The notes under the pieces were generated by a model. The model made no database searches. It saw only the letters and a program-made list of their open reading frames with translations, and was not told the DNA's origin. Of a stretch of 64,000 nt of DNA, positions 16,736-25,615 are shown piece after piece; position 1 is the first letter of the stretch; every line of letters begins with the position of its first letter. The DNA is from Caballeronia hypogeia (GTDB lineage: Bacteria; Pseudomonadota; Gammaproteobacteria; Burkholderiales; Burkholderiaceae). The position numbers and the translations under genes were made by a program. The stretch is from the NCBI RefSeq assembly GCF_001544875.2, contig NZ_FCOA02000025.1:57952-121951 (forward strand), read 5' to 3'.

Positions 16736-17383
16736 TCAGCCGCCGATTTCCAGCGGCGGGGCGTCGGGATGATCGAGCAGCGAGCGCACCGCCGCGGCGT
16801 TCGCGCGCGCGAGCCGGCCGCGGCCGTCGGCACGCACGGCGCCGCGCAGATCATCGACGCCGTACAGCGCGATGTGCACGCCGATCGGCTCATCGCCACG
16901 CGTTCGATGGAGAAAGCTCAGCGTCTCGACGTAGCCGCGCCCCGCGAAATGCCGCGTTTCGGATACGTCGTATTGCACGTTCGCGTTCAGCAGGTAAATC
17001 GCGACTTCCTTCGGATTGTCGCAGAAGCATTGCAAGTGAATGTCGGAGTGCTCGCCCGCCGTGCCGTTGAGCACCGCGCCCGTCAGATACGGGTCGAAGG
17101 CCTTCAGCTTGTCCATCCATTCGAGCGCGACCTCGCGCATGCGCCGCAGCACTGCGGGCTGGCTGTCGCTCTGGAAAATCGCCTGATACTCGCGGATTTC
17201 CTCTTCGATCTGGTCGTTATCGGGCAGGAACTCGCCGCCGATCTTGGTCTCGCCGACCACCTGCTTCGCGGCCTTGCGCTTCGCGGTGGAATAGTCGAGG
17301 CCGTCCTCGGCGATCATTCTCGCGGCGGCAATCGCGATTTCCTCGCGCACGCGCTGCGGATCGAAATGTGATTTGCGAACCAT
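16736..17383 (-). CDS. Conserved protein of unknown function
   Basis: A 215-aa soluble protein, MVRKSHFDPQRVREEIAIAAARM at the N-terminus. The segment DPYLTGAVLNGTAGEHSDIHLQ resembles the GS-x(n)-DxD region of nucleotidyltransferases, which suggests that fold but does not prove activity. Related proteins in Burkholderia are sometimes mislabelled as muramate-alanine ligases, probably because of proximity to mpl. It is divergent from mpl and upstream of the TlpA gene on the minus strand. No signal peptide or membrane segment is visible. Confidence 0.75.
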   Translation of the reverse strand: MVRKSHFDPQRVREEIAIAAARMIAEDGLDYSTAKRKAAKQVVGETKIGGEFLPDNDQIEEEIREYQAIFQSDSQPAVLRRMREVALEWMDKLKAFDPYLTGAVLNGTAGEHSDIHLQCFCDNPKEVAIYLLNANVQYDVSETRHFAGRGYVETLSFLHRTRGDEPIGVHIALYGVDDLRGAVRADGRGRLARANAAAVRSLLDHPDAPPLEIGG

Positions 17384-17577
17384 GCCGGAATGATACTAGA
17401 TAACGTCAGGCGGCCTTTTCGGCTCACGCGCGCCGCCGCCGGGGACGCAGGGAGGCTTATCCTGCTCGGTTACAATATGCCCCTTCAGGCGCTTTCCTGC
17501 ACGGGTTTGTCCCGAGGCGCCGCTTCCTTCGTTTCCGCATCTCAAAATCGCCCGCGCGGCGCGACACGACACGTTTT

Positions 17578-18972
17578 ATGCACATCCACATCCTCGGCAT
17601 TTGCGGCACCTTCATGGGCGGACTGGCGGTTCTGGCGCGCGAAGCGGGTCACAAGGTCACCGGCTGCGACGCGGGCGTCTATCCGCCGATGAGCACCCAG
17701 CTCGAAGCGCAGGGCATCGAACTGATAGAAGGATACGGCGTCGAGCAGTTGTCGCTGGAGCCGGACTTGTTCGTCATCGGCAATGTGGTGACGCGCGGCA
17801 ATCCGCTGATGGAAGCCATTCTCGATCGCGGCCTGCCGTACACGTCCGGTCCGCAATGGCTCGGCGAGCACGTGCTGAACGGCAAATGGGTTCTCGCGGT
17901 GGCGGGCACGCACGGGAAGACCACGACGAGCTCCATGCTCGCGTGGCTGCTGGAAGACGCCGGCATGAATCCGGGCTTCCTGATCGGCGGTGTGCCGCTC
18001 AACTTCGGTATCTCGGCGCGTCTGACCGATTCGAGCTTCTTCGTCATCGAAGCGGACGAATACGACACCGCGTTCTTCGACAAGCGTTCGAAGTTCGTCC
18101 ACTACCGGCCGCGCACGGCGGTGCTGAACAACCTCGAATTCGATCACGCCGACATCTTTCCCGATCTCGCCGCGATCGAAACGCAATTCCATCATCTCGT
18201 GCGTACCGTGCCCGGTGTCGGGCGCATCGTCACGAACGGGCGCGAGGATGCGCTCGAACGCGTGCTGACGCGCGGCTGCTGGTCGGGCGTCGAGCGCTTC
18301 GGGGTTGATGGCGGGTGGCAGGCCTTGCCCGCCGAGGAAGGCGCGCCCGTCGATGAAACCTTCGCCGTGTACTGGGAAGGCGAGCGTCTCGGTGTCGTCG
18401 ACTGGCAGGTGCAAGGCGAGCACAACCGCATGAACGCGCTCGCGGCGATCGCGGCGGCGCGCTCGGTCGGCGTGCCGGCGGCGCAGTCGGTAAAGTCGCT
18501 TGCGAGCTTCCGCAACGTCAAGCGGCGCATGGAAGTGAAGGGCAGCGTCGAGGGCGTCACGGTCTACGACGACTTCGCGCATCATCCGACCGCCATCGAT
18601 ACGACCATTGCGGGATTGCGCACGCGCATCGGCAAGTCGCGCATTCTCGCCGTGCTCGAGCCGCGCTCCAACACGATGAAGCTCGGCACGATGAAGGCGC
18701 AACTGCCCGCGAGCCTCGAGAACGCGGACCTCGTGTTCGGCTACGGCGCGCGCGAAGGCCGCGACAAGCTCGGCTGGGATCTCGCGCAGGCGCTCGCTCC
18801 GCTCGGCGACAAGGCGCAGGCGTTCAACGAAATCGAACCTCTGGTGAAGGCGGTGACGGCCGCCGCGCGCCCCGGCGACCACGTGCTCGTGATGAGCAAC
18901 GGCGGCTTCGGCGGCGTCCATCAGAAACTGCTCGACGCGCTTTCCGCGCGCGGCGCGGGAGGACATTCGTGA
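17578..18972 (+). CDS. mpl: UDP-N-acetylmuramate:L-alanyl-gamma-D-glutamyl-meso-diaminopimelate ligase
   Basis: Joins recycled murein tripeptide to UDP-MurNAc, feeding cell-wall recycling along with AmpD. The 464-aa protein has the Mur-ligase N-terminal Rossmann domain (MHIHILGICGTFMGGLAVLA), the ATP-binding loop VAGTHGKTTTSSML (about residues 107-120), the EADEYDTAFFDKRSKF motif that distinguishes Mpl from MurC, and the C-terminal domain with FAHHPTAI. No ribosome binding site precedes the ATG. TACAAT at 17471-17476 could be a -10. It overlaps the next gene by four bases. Confidence 0.95.
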   Translation: MHIHILGICGTFMGGLAVLAREAGHKVTGCDAGVYPPMSTQLEAQGIELIEGYGVEQLSLEPDLFVIGNVVTRGNPLMEAILDRGLPYTSGPQWLGEHVLNGKWVLAVAGTHGKTTTSSMLAWLLEDAGMNPGFLIGGVPLNFGISARLTDSSFFVIEADEYDTAFFDKRSKFVHYRPRTAVLNNLEFDHADIFPDLAAIETQFHHLVRTVPGVGRIVTNGREDALERVLTRGCWSGVERFGVDGGWQALPAEEGAPVDETFAVYWEGERLGVVDWQVQGEHNRMNALAAIAAARSVGVPAAQSVKSLASFRNVKRRMEVKGSVEGVTVYDDFAHHPTAIDTTIAGLRTRIGKSRILAVLEPRSNTMKLGTMKAQLPASLENADLVFGYGAREGRDKLGWDLAQALAPLGDKAQAFNEIEPLVKAVTAAARPGDHVLVMSNGGFGGVHQKLLDALSARGAGGHS

Positions 18973-19568
18973 TTCTCTATCTGCACGGCTTTCGCTCGTC
19001 TCCCCAGTCGTTCAAGGCGCGCGTGATGCACGCGCGTCTCGAAGAGCTCGGGCGGCTCGGCGAATGGCAGTGCCCCACGCTGCCGGTGTCGCCGTTCGAC
19101 GCCATCGTGCTGGCGGAATCCGTCGCGGCGGGTGCGAAGCAGAGCGATGTGACGGTCGTCGGCAGTTCGCTCGGCGGTTATTACGCGACCCATCTCGCGG
19201 AAAAACACGGCTGGCGCGCCGTGCTGCTGAATCCGGCGGTGGTGCCGCAGCGCGATCTGAGCCATTTTCTCGGCGAGCAGCCGTTGTGGCACGGCGGTGG
19301 CACCATCACCGTGTTGCCGCGTCATCTCGATGAACTGCGCGCGCTCGCGGTCGAGCGGATCACGCGGCCCGAGCGCTACTATCTGATCGCGGCGACCGGC
19401 GACGAAGTGCTCGATTACCGCACGATGCTCGACCACTATCCCGACGTGCGGACCACGCTGATCCAGGGCGGCGATCACGCGATCAGCGACTTTCCGGCCT
19501 ATCTCGCCGATGTCATCGCGTTCTGCGATCAGGCGCCGCCGCCGCTGGTCACGCCTGCAGCCGCGTGA
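18969..19568 (+). CDS. YqiA/YcfP-like alpha/beta hydrolase
   Basis: A 199-aa small alpha/beta-hydrolase, probably an esterase. It begins with GTG in a GTGA overlap with the mpl stop, so translation is coupled. The nucleophile elbow is VVGSSLGGYYA; the LYLHGFRSSPQS segment forms the oxyanion region, the acidic residue is in AATGDEVLDY, and the catalytic histidine is probably in QGGDHAISDF. Substrate unknown. Confidence 0.85.
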   Translation: MILYLHGFRSSPQSFKARVMHARLEELGRLGEWQCPTLPVSPFDAIVLAESVAAGAKQSDVTVVGSSLGGYYATHLAEKHGWRAVLLNPAVVPQRDLSHFLGEQPLWHGGGTITVLPRHLDELRALAVERITRPERYYLIAATGDEVLDYRTMLDHYPDVRTTLIQGGDHAISDFPAYLADVIAFCDQAPPPLVTPAAA

Positions 19569-19648
19569 GCCGGGCGTCGGTCCCAATCCATCCACCGGCG
19601 CGAATCGCAATGAGCGCGTCCCGGTCCACCGTTTTACGAGAGTATTGA

Positions 19649-21718
19649 GTGAACGTTTTCTTCGAGGAATCGGGTAGTTTCAAGGCCGGATCGGTGCTGT
19701 CCAAACAGGGCGACGCCTTCCAGGTCGAGTTGCCGGGCGGCCGGCGCGCGAAGGTGCGCGCGAAAGACGTGCTGATCGAGTTCGAGAAGCCCGCGGCCGG
19801 CGACCTGATGCAGGAGGCCGACGCGATCGCGCAGGAGATCGATCTCGATTTCCTGTGGGAGTGCGCGCCTGACGAGGAATTTCCGTTCGCCGCGCTCGGC
19901 GCCGACTATTTCGGCGACAAGTTCGGACCCGCCGAACGCGCCGCGCTGGTTCTGCGCATGCACGGCTCGCCGGTCTATTTCCGGCGCAAGGGACGCGGCC
20001 AGTATCAGCGCGCGCCGCAGGAACAGTTGCAGATGGCGCTCGCCTCGCTCGAGCGCAAGCGTCAGCAGGCGCTCGTGCAGCAAGGCTGGGAAGAAGAGCT
20101 GAAGGCCGGCAAGCTGCCCGATGCGCTCAAAGGCAAGGCTATCGGCCTGCTCACGAAGCCCGACAAGAACTCCATCGAATACAAGGCGCTCGAAGCAGCG
20201 GCGGCGGCGCGCGGCATCTCGCAGGCGCGGCTGATGCTCGAGTGCGGCGGCATCGCTTCGCCGCGTCAGTTGCATGAAGCGAAGTTCCTGTCGGAGCACT
20301 TTCCGCATGGCGTCGGCTTTCCGTCGGTGCAGCCGGGCGCGTTGCCCGACGATCTGCCCGAAGCCGATGTCGAAGCCTTCTCCATCGACGACGTCACCAC
20401 GACCGAAATCGACGACGCCTTCTCCGTGCAGCATCTTTCCGACGGCCGCGTGCGCATCGGCATTCACATCGCCGCGCCGGCGCTGGGCATCGAGCGGGGC
20501 GACGCCATCGACGCGATCGCGCGCGGCCGTCTGTCCACGGTCTACATGCCCGGCGACAAGATCACGATGCTGCCCGACAACGTCGTCGACGTGTTCACGC
20601 TCGGCGAAGGCGGATTGCGTCCAGCGCTGTCGCTGTACATCATCATCAATCGCGAGACGCAGGAGATCGTCGCGACCGAGACGCGCGCCGAGCGCGTGTT
20701 CGTGAAGAGCAATCTGCGTCACAACCACCTCGACGAGCACGTCACCGAGGAAACGCTCGCGGCGGGCACGGGCGAATATCCGCACAAGGAAGACATCGCC
20801 ATTTTGTGGCCGCTCGCGCAGGCGCTGTTCGAGAAGCGCCAGCAGGCCCGCGCCACCTACGGCCTCAAGCGCGAGGTGCAGCGCAACAACGACTTCAACT
20901 TTTATGTCGATGGCGAGCACATCACGATCACGCCGCGCCGTCGCGGCTCGCCGCTCGATCTGATCGTCGCGGAACTGGCGATTCTCGCGAACTCGTCGTG
21001 GGGCGCGTTCCTCAACGATCACGGCGTGCCGGGCATCTATCGCTCGCAGCGCGGTTTCGGCGGTCCGGGTCCGAAACGCACGCGCATGCAGACCACGCCC
21101 GCGCCGCACGAAGGCCTGGGCGTCGCGCAATATGCGTGGAGCACGTCGCCGCTGCGCCGTTACGTCGATCTCGTGAATCAGTGGCAGTTGCTCGCGTGCG
21201 TGCAGCACGGCGTCATGGCAAAGCTCGCCGCGCCCTTCAAGCCGAAGGACGCGGATCTGTTCGCGGTCGTGCAGGGTTTCGACGACACCTACAGCGCGTA
21301 CGCCGATCACCAGCGTCGCATGGAATATTTCTGGTGTCTGCGCTGGCTGAAGCAGGAAAACAGGCGGCAGGTTCCGGCGTCCGTCATCAAGGACGATCTG
21401 GTCCGGCTGGACGAGATTCCGCTAATCCTGCACGTGCCCGGACTCGGCGTGCATGCGCGCGGCACACGCCTGATGCTCGAAGTGATGTCGATCGACGAGC
21501 TGACGGTCGAAGCGTCGTGCCGTCTGCTGCACGTGATCGACGCGCCGTCCGCGACGCCGGTCGAGGAAGAGACGGAAGAGGAAATCATCGAGACCGACGA
21601 TCTCTCCGCCGAGAGCGAGGCGGAAGCGCAGGCCGAGGCGTCGGCGGAAGCGCCTCCGGAAGCACCTGAGCAGTCGTCGGGCGACACGCAGGAATCGACG
21701 GAGCCGAGCCGGTCATGA
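19649..21718 (+). CDS. RNB-domain 3'-5' exoribonuclease (RNase II/R family)
   Basis: A 689-aa ribonuclease that degrades single-stranded RNA processively. It starts with GTG at 19649, with ACGAGAG upstream. The RNB catalytic core is evident from IDDVTTTEIDDAF (metal-binding aspartates, about residues 245-258) and STVYMPGDKITMLPDNV. The substrate-channel region YAWSTSPLRRYVDLVNQWQ follows. The last 60 residues are Glu/Ala/Ser-rich and probably disordered. It lacks the N-terminal cold-shock domains of full RNase R. It overlaps aroE by four bases. Confidence 0.88.
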   Translation: MNVFFEESGSFKAGSVLSKQGDAFQVELPGGRRAKVRAKDVLIEFEKPAAGDLMQEADAIAQEIDLDFLWECAPDEEFPFAALGADYFGDKFGPAERAALVLRMHGSPVYFRRKGRGQYQRAPQEQLQMALASLERKRQQALVQQGWEEELKAGKLPDALKGKAIGLLTKPDKNSIEYKALEAAAAARGISQARLMLECGGIASPRQLHEAKFLSEHFPHGVGFPSVQPGALPDDLPEADVEAFSIDDVTTTEIDDAFSVQHLSDGRVRIGIHIAAPALGIERGDAIDAIARGRLSTVYMPGDKITMLPDNVVDVFTLGEGGLRPALSLYIIINRETQEIVATETRAERVFVKSNLRHNHLDEHVTEETLAAGTGEYPHKEDIAILWPLAQALFEKRQQARATYGLKREVQRNNDFNFYVDGEHITITPRRRGSPLDLIVAELAILANSSWGAFLNDHGVPGIYRSQRGFGGPGPKRTRMQTTPAPHEGLGVAQYAWSTSPLRRYVDLVNQWQLLACVQHGVMAKLAAPFKPKDADLFAVVQGFDDTYSAYADHQRRMEYFWCLRWLKQENRRQVPASVIKDDLVRLDEIPLILHVPGLGVHARGTRLMLEVMSIDELTVEASCRLLHVIDAPSATPVEEETEEEIIETDDLSAESEAEAQAEASAEAPPEAPEQSSGDTQESTEPSRS

Positions 21719-22557
21719 AAGAAAAGTACGCGGTGATCGGCAATCCGATCGAGCACAGCAAGTCGCCCTGGATTCACGCCAGGTTCGCCGAACAGACTGG
21801 CGAGCCGATCGAATACGGGCGCATTCTCGGGCCGCTCGACGGCTTCACGCGCGAAGTGAAAAGCTTCATCGCGTCGGGCGGGCGCGGCATGAACGTCACC
21901 GTGCCGTTCAAGCTCGAAGCGCACGCGCTCGCGGATTCGCTGTCGCCGCGCGCGGCAGCGGCGGGAGCGGTGAACACGCTCGCATTCGGCGACGACGGCG
22001 TGCGCGGCGACAACACCGACGGCGTCGGGCTCGTGCGCGACATCGAGGTGAATCTCGGCGTGAGCCTGAAGGGCGCGCGCATTCTGCTGCTGGGCGCGGG
22101 CGGCGCCGCGCGCGGCGTCGTGCTGCCGATCTTCGATCGCGCGCCGGCCTTGCTCACCATCGTCAATCGCACCGCGGCGAAGGCGCATCAGCTCGTCGAC
22201 CAGTTCGCGCGCAATGCCTCGGAGGCGGGCGTCCGCTTCTCGGGCGGTGGCGCCGACAGCGCGGAAGCGGGCCAGTACGACGTGATCGTCAATGCGACCG
22301 CCGGCAGCCTCGACGCCGCCTTGCCCGATTGCGAAGACAGCGCGTTCGGCGCGGGCACGCTTGCCTACGACATGATGTACGGCGCGCAGCCGACCGTCTT
22401 CATGCAGCACGCGACGAAGCTCGGCGCGCGCGCATCCGATGGTCTCGGCATGCTGGTCGAACAGGCCGCCGAATCGTTCTTCATCTGGCGCGGCGTGCGC
22501 CCGGACGGCGGCGCGGTGTTGCTCGAACTGCGCCGGACGCTGGCCGCGAAAGCCTGA
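21715..22557 (+). CDS. aroE: Shikimate dehydrogenase
   Basis: NADPH-dependent reduction of 3-dehydroshikimate to shikimate in aromatic amino-acid synthesis. The 280-aa protein has the N-terminal substrate motif YAVIGNPIEHSKSPWIH. It also has the catalytic Lys/Asp region GMNVTVPFK and GDNTDGVGLVRDI, and the Rossmann loop LLGAGGAARGVVLP. The NRT cofactor segment follows at about 160. The ATG overlaps the ribonuclease stop (ATGA), and its own stop overlaps the mtgA start. Confidence 0.97.
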   Translation: MKEKYAVIGNPIEHSKSPWIHARFAEQTGEPIEYGRILGPLDGFTREVKSFIASGGRGMNVTVPFKLEAHALADSLSPRAAAAGAVNTLAFGDDGVRGDNTDGVGLVRDIEVNLGVSLKGARILLLGAGGAARGVVLPIFDRAPALLTIVNRTAAKAHQLVDQFARNASEAGVRFSGGGADSAEAGQYDVIVNATAGSLDAALPDCEDSAFGAGTLAYDMMYGAQPTVFMQHATKLGARASDGLGMLVEQAAESFFIWRGVRPDGGAVLLELRRTLAAKA

Positions 22558-23318
22558 TGACTACCGCGCCGCCGGGCAGTCACATGCCATCGGGCGCCGC
22601 GCGCACGCGCCGCGCGGTGCGGCTCGGTCCGGCGCGCTGGATTGCGTATGGCGTGTCGGTGCTCGGCATCGCCTTCATCGCGACGCAACTCTATTTCTTC
22701 ACGCAGATCGGCCTCTGGACGGTGATCAATCCCGGTCCGACGGCCTTCATGCGCTCCGACGCGTGGACGCTCGCGAAGACGCATCCCGGCATCGTGCTGC
22801 AACGCACCTGGGTGCCGTATGACCAGATTTCGCGCAATCTGAAGCGCGCGATCATCGCCTCGGAAGACGCGAACTTCGTCAACAACAACGGCTACGAAAC
22901 CGACGCGATCCTGCAGGCGTGGGAGAAGAACAAGGCGCGCGGGAAGATCGTCGCGGGCGGCTCGACCATCTCGCAGCAGCTCGCGCGCAATCTCTTTCTC
23001 TCGCGCGAGAAGAGCTACGTGCGCAAGGCGCAGGAGCTCGCTATCACGTGGATGCTCGAATTCTGGCTGACCAAGGAACGCATTTTCGAGATCTATCTGA
23101 ACTCGGTCGAATGGGGTAACGGCGTGTACGGCGCGGAAGCGGCGGCGCGCTACTACTACAAGATTCCGGCGGCGAAACTCACGGCCTGGCAGAGCGCGCG
23201 GCTCGCCGTCATGCTGCCGCGACCCAAGTATTTCGACGACCATCGCAACGCGCCGTATCTGTCGCAGCGGGCGGGTGTCATCGCGCGCCGAATGGGAGCC
23301 GCCGAGCTGCCGCAATGA
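22557..23318 (+). CDS. mtgA: Monofunctional biosynthetic peptidoglycan transglycosylase
   Basis: A membrane-anchored GT51 enzyme that polymerises lipid II into glycan strands. The 253-aa protein has one N-terminal transmembrane helix (about residues 28-48). It carries the GT51 motifs IIASEDANFVNNNGYE (catalytic Glu103), GGSTISQQLARNLFLS, ELAITWMLEFWLTKERIFEIYLN and EWGNGVYG. The ATG at 22557 shares bases with the aroE stop (TGATG), so a longer in-frame open stretch reaching back into aroE is not used. It is the last gene of the mpl-mtgA run. Confidence 0.95.
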   Translation: MTTAPPGSHMPSGAARTRRAVRLGPARWIAYGVSVLGIAFIATQLYFFTQIGLWTVINPGPTAFMRSDAWTLAKTHPGIVLQRTWVPYDQISRNLKRAIIASEDANFVNNNGYETDAILQAWEKNKARGKIVAGGSTISQQLARNLFLSREKSYVRKAQELAITWMLEFWLTKERIFEIYLNSVEWGNGVYGAEAAARYYYKIPAAKLTAWQSARLAVMLPRPKYFDDHRNAPYLSQRAGVIARRMGAAELPQ

Positions 23319-23348
23319 AATTTAGCTGATCTCGCTAAACATATTAAG

Positions 23349-23372
23349 GCCCTGATTTATCAGGGCTTTTTT
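23349..23372 (+). terminator. Rho-independent terminator after mtgA
   Basis: GCCCTGAT (23349-23356) and ATCAGGGC (23359-23366) form a perfect stem followed by six T residues, 31 bases past the mtgA stop. It isolates the cell-wall unit from the sugar island. Confidence 0.9.
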
Positions 23373-23433
23373 GTTTTCAGAATGCTGTCTATCGTCAGGT
23401 TTCCTCCCATTATCTGAGCAGTGCGATCACATA

Positions 23434-23463
23434 TTGAATAATTCAAAGAGCCAGAACTACAAT
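23434..23463 (+). promoter_or_regulatory. Predicted promoter and palindromic operator upstream of the IclR-family gene
   Basis: TTGAAT (23434-23439), an 18-bp spacer and TACAAT (23458-23463) form a plausible promoter. The -35 is embedded in the palindrome TTGAATAATTCAA (23434-23446), a position where a repressor would block RNA polymerase. The likely ligand is the IclR-family protein encoded 210 bases downstream, by analogy with autoregulated IclR family members. Confidence 0.5.
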
Positions 23464-23544
23464 CCGACCAAAGCCTGAAAGGCGCCCGAGCGCAACAGAC
23501 CGGCGACACGCCGGTGCGCACGCAAAGAACAATGGAGACACGTC

Positions 23545-23652
23545 ATGCATCCGATCGCTCGCCCGCGCTCGCGGGCCTCACTGCACGATTCGTACGCCCG
23601 TTCGCTCCGGAACGCCTTCGCATTCGGGCGCGCCGTCCGAAGCGCATCGTGA
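23545..23652 (+). CDS. Possible 35-aa leader peptide upstream of the IclR-family gene
   Basis: ATG at 23545 is preceded by GGAGA at a good distance, stronger than any signal before the regulator's own start. It opens a 35-codon frame rich in Arg, Ala and Ser that ends at 23652, 19 bases before the regulator ATG. No family is recognised. It could be a translated upstream frame that tunes regulator expression, or chance. Confidence 0.3.
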   Translation: MHPIARPRSRASLHDSYARSLRNAFAFGRAVRSAS

Positions 23653-23671
23653 TCGACGAGGACGCCGCGTC

Positions 23672-24616
23672 ATGACCAAATTCCACAGCCCCGAATCCGA
23701 AGTCGCCGAAGCGCAGTCCATGCACACGGACGGTCCGCGCGCGAAGCCGAACGGCGCGAGCGCGTCGAAACATGTGCCCGATCCCGACGCCATCGCACTG
23801 CCGAGCGCGCTCGTCGACGTGACGCCGCAGCAGGCCGGCACGCAGACGCTCCTGCGCGGCCTCGCGATTCTCGAAGCCGCAGCGAATGGCGCGCGCGATC
23901 TGCGCTCGTTCGGCGCCGCGCTCGGCACCACGCGCAGCACGACGCATCGCCTGGTCAGTTCGCTGGTGCAGGCGCGCTATCTTCGGCAAGTGCAGGGCGG
24001 CTATCTGCTCGGGCCGAAGCTCATCGAACTGGGCACGATCGCGCTGGAGCAGATGCCGCTCACGACGGTCGCGCGCCCGCATCTGCAGGCGCTCGCCGAT
24101 CACACGCACGACACCATTCACCTGGGCGTGCGCGACGGCGACGACGTGCTCTACATCGACAAGATTCCCGGCACGCGCGGGCTGGAAATGCGCTCGCGCG
24201 TCGGGCACCGCATGCCGCTCGCATCCACCGGGATCGGCAAGGCGATGATGCTCGACCTCGAATCGAACGCGTGGAAGAAACTGCTCGACGCCTCGCATCG
24301 CGTGCTCGCCAGGACGAGCTTCAAGCCGGACAACCGTCCCGACTTCGACACCTTTCTGCAACGCATGACGCGCTACTCGCAAGGCGGCTTCACCTTCGAT
24401 CTCGAAGAGAACGAGGCGTCGATCCGCTGCGTCGCCGCGCCCGTGCGCGATGCGTCGGGCGCGATCGTGGCGGCGTTGTCGGTGGCGAGCACGATTCCTT
24501 ATATGCCCCACGAACGCATGGAAGAACTTATTCCGGTCGTGCAGCGCGAGGCGCGCGCGATCTCCGAGGAACTCGGCTGGCGCGCGCCGCAGGCCGCCCG
24601 CAGGATCAAGCGATGA
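23672..24616 (+). CDS. IclR-family transcriptional regulator of the sugar cluster
   Basis: A 314-aa regulator. After a non-conserved N-terminal extension of about 55 residues comes the winged helix-turn-helix (TLLRGLAILEAAANGARDLRSF through TRSTTHRLVSSLVQARYL, about 57-115). The IclR effector-binding domain (about 130-305) includes the LGVRDGDDVLYIDKIPG and LASTGIGKAMML segments. An ATGA overlap with dgoK shows cotranscription, so the regulator is probably autoregulated and controls the downstream galactose/arabinose genes. The inducer is not deducible; a sugar acid is likely. Confidence 0.88.
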   Translation: MTKFHSPESEVAEAQSMHTDGPRAKPNGASASKHVPDPDAIALPSALVDVTPQQAGTQTLLRGLAILEAAANGARDLRSFGAALGTTRSTTHRLVSSLVQARYLRQVQGGYLLGPKLIELGTIALEQMPLTTVARPHLQALADHTHDTIHLGVRDGDDVLYIDKIPGTRGLEMRSRVGHRMPLASTGIGKAMMLDLESNAWKKLLDASHRVLARTSFKPDNRPDFDTFLQRMTRYSQGGFTFDLEENEASIRCVAAPVRDASGAIVAALSVASTIPYMPHERMEELIPVVQREARAISEELGWRAPQAARRIKR

Positions 24617-25599
24617 ACGCATCTGCCGTCAAGCCCGCACTGATCGCGCTCGACTGGGGCACGACCTCGCTGCGCGCGTATCTGCTCGGCGCGGACGGAC
24701 TCGCGCTCGACTCGCGCGCGTCGTCGGCGGGGCTCATGAATCTGCCTGCCGGCGGATTCGATCAGACCTTCGAGGAAGTCTGCGGCGCATGGCTCGACGC
24801 GCACCCGCAGCTTCCGGTGATCGCGGCGGGCATGGTCGGCAGCGCGCAGGGCTGGGTGGAGGCGCCGTATGTCGACACGCCCGCGGGCGTCGATGCGCTC
24901 GTCGCCGGCATCGTCACGGTGAAAGCGGCGCGCGGTACGACGGTGCGCGTCGTGCCGGGCGTGCTCGAACGCGGCGTGCTGCCCAACGTGATGCGCGGCG
25001 AGGAAACGCAGATTTTCGGCGCGCTGGCGAGCGAGCCGGCGCTCGCTGGTAAAGAGGGCGCACTGATCGGCTTGCCGGGCACGCATGCGAAATGGGCGTT
25101 CGTCGCCAATGAGCGGATCGAGCGCTTCTACACCTTCATGACCGGCGAGACTTTCGGCGCGCTGCGCGATCACACGATCCTCGGCCGCACGATGCATCCG
25201 AGCGCGACGCACGACGAAGCGGCGTTTCTGCGCGGCGTCGATACGGCGCGCGATGCCGGTCATCCCGGCGTGCTCGCGACGATCTTCAGCACGCGCACGC
25301 TCGGGCTGACCGGACAACTTACGGCCGAGCAGCAGGCGGATTACCTGTCGGGTTTGCTGATCGGCCACGAACTGCGCGGCCTGAATGAAGTGCTCGGACG
25401 CGACCAGTCCTCGCTCGCGGGCAGAACGCTGCGCCTGATCGGCAGCGACGCGCTGTGCGAGCGTTATCGCGCCGCGCTCGCGCGCTTCGGCTGCCAGGAC
25501 GCACGCACCGTCGCGCACGCCACCGAGCGCGGCCTTTACCGAATCGCCGCGCAGGCCGGGCTGGTCCCCGCGCCGCATGCGCCCGCGCGCGCCACCTGA
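24613..25599 (+). CDS. dgoK: 2-dehydro-3-deoxygalactonokinase
   Basis: Phosphorylates 2-keto-3-deoxy-D-galactonate at the 6 position. The 328-aa protein begins at the ATG overlapping the regulator stop. N-terminal ALDWGTTSLRAYLL is the phosphate-1 loop of the sugar-kinase superfamily; the MRGEETQIFGAL and IGLPGTHAKWAFV motifs are characteristic of DgoK. The next gene, dgoA, starts 17 bases downstream and takes the product. The pair is diagnostic for the De Ley-Doudoroff galactose pathway. Confidence 0.93.
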   Translation: MNASAVKPALIALDWGTTSLRAYLLGADGLALDSRASSAGLMNLPAGGFDQTFEEVCGAWLDAHPQLPVIAAGMVGSAQGWVEAPYVDTPAGVDALVAGIVTVKAARGTTVRVVPGVLERGVLPNVMRGEETQIFGALASEPALAGKEGALIGLPGTHAKWAFVANERIERFYTFMTGETFGALRDHTILGRTMHPSATHDEAAFLRGVDTARDAGHPGVLATIFSTRTLGLTGQLTAEQQADYLSGLLIGHELRGLNEVLGRDQSSLAGRTLRLIGSDALCERYRAALARFGCQDARTVAHATERGLYRIAAQAGLVPAPHAPARAT

Positions 25600-25615
25600 G
25601 ATGGAGTGACAAACG

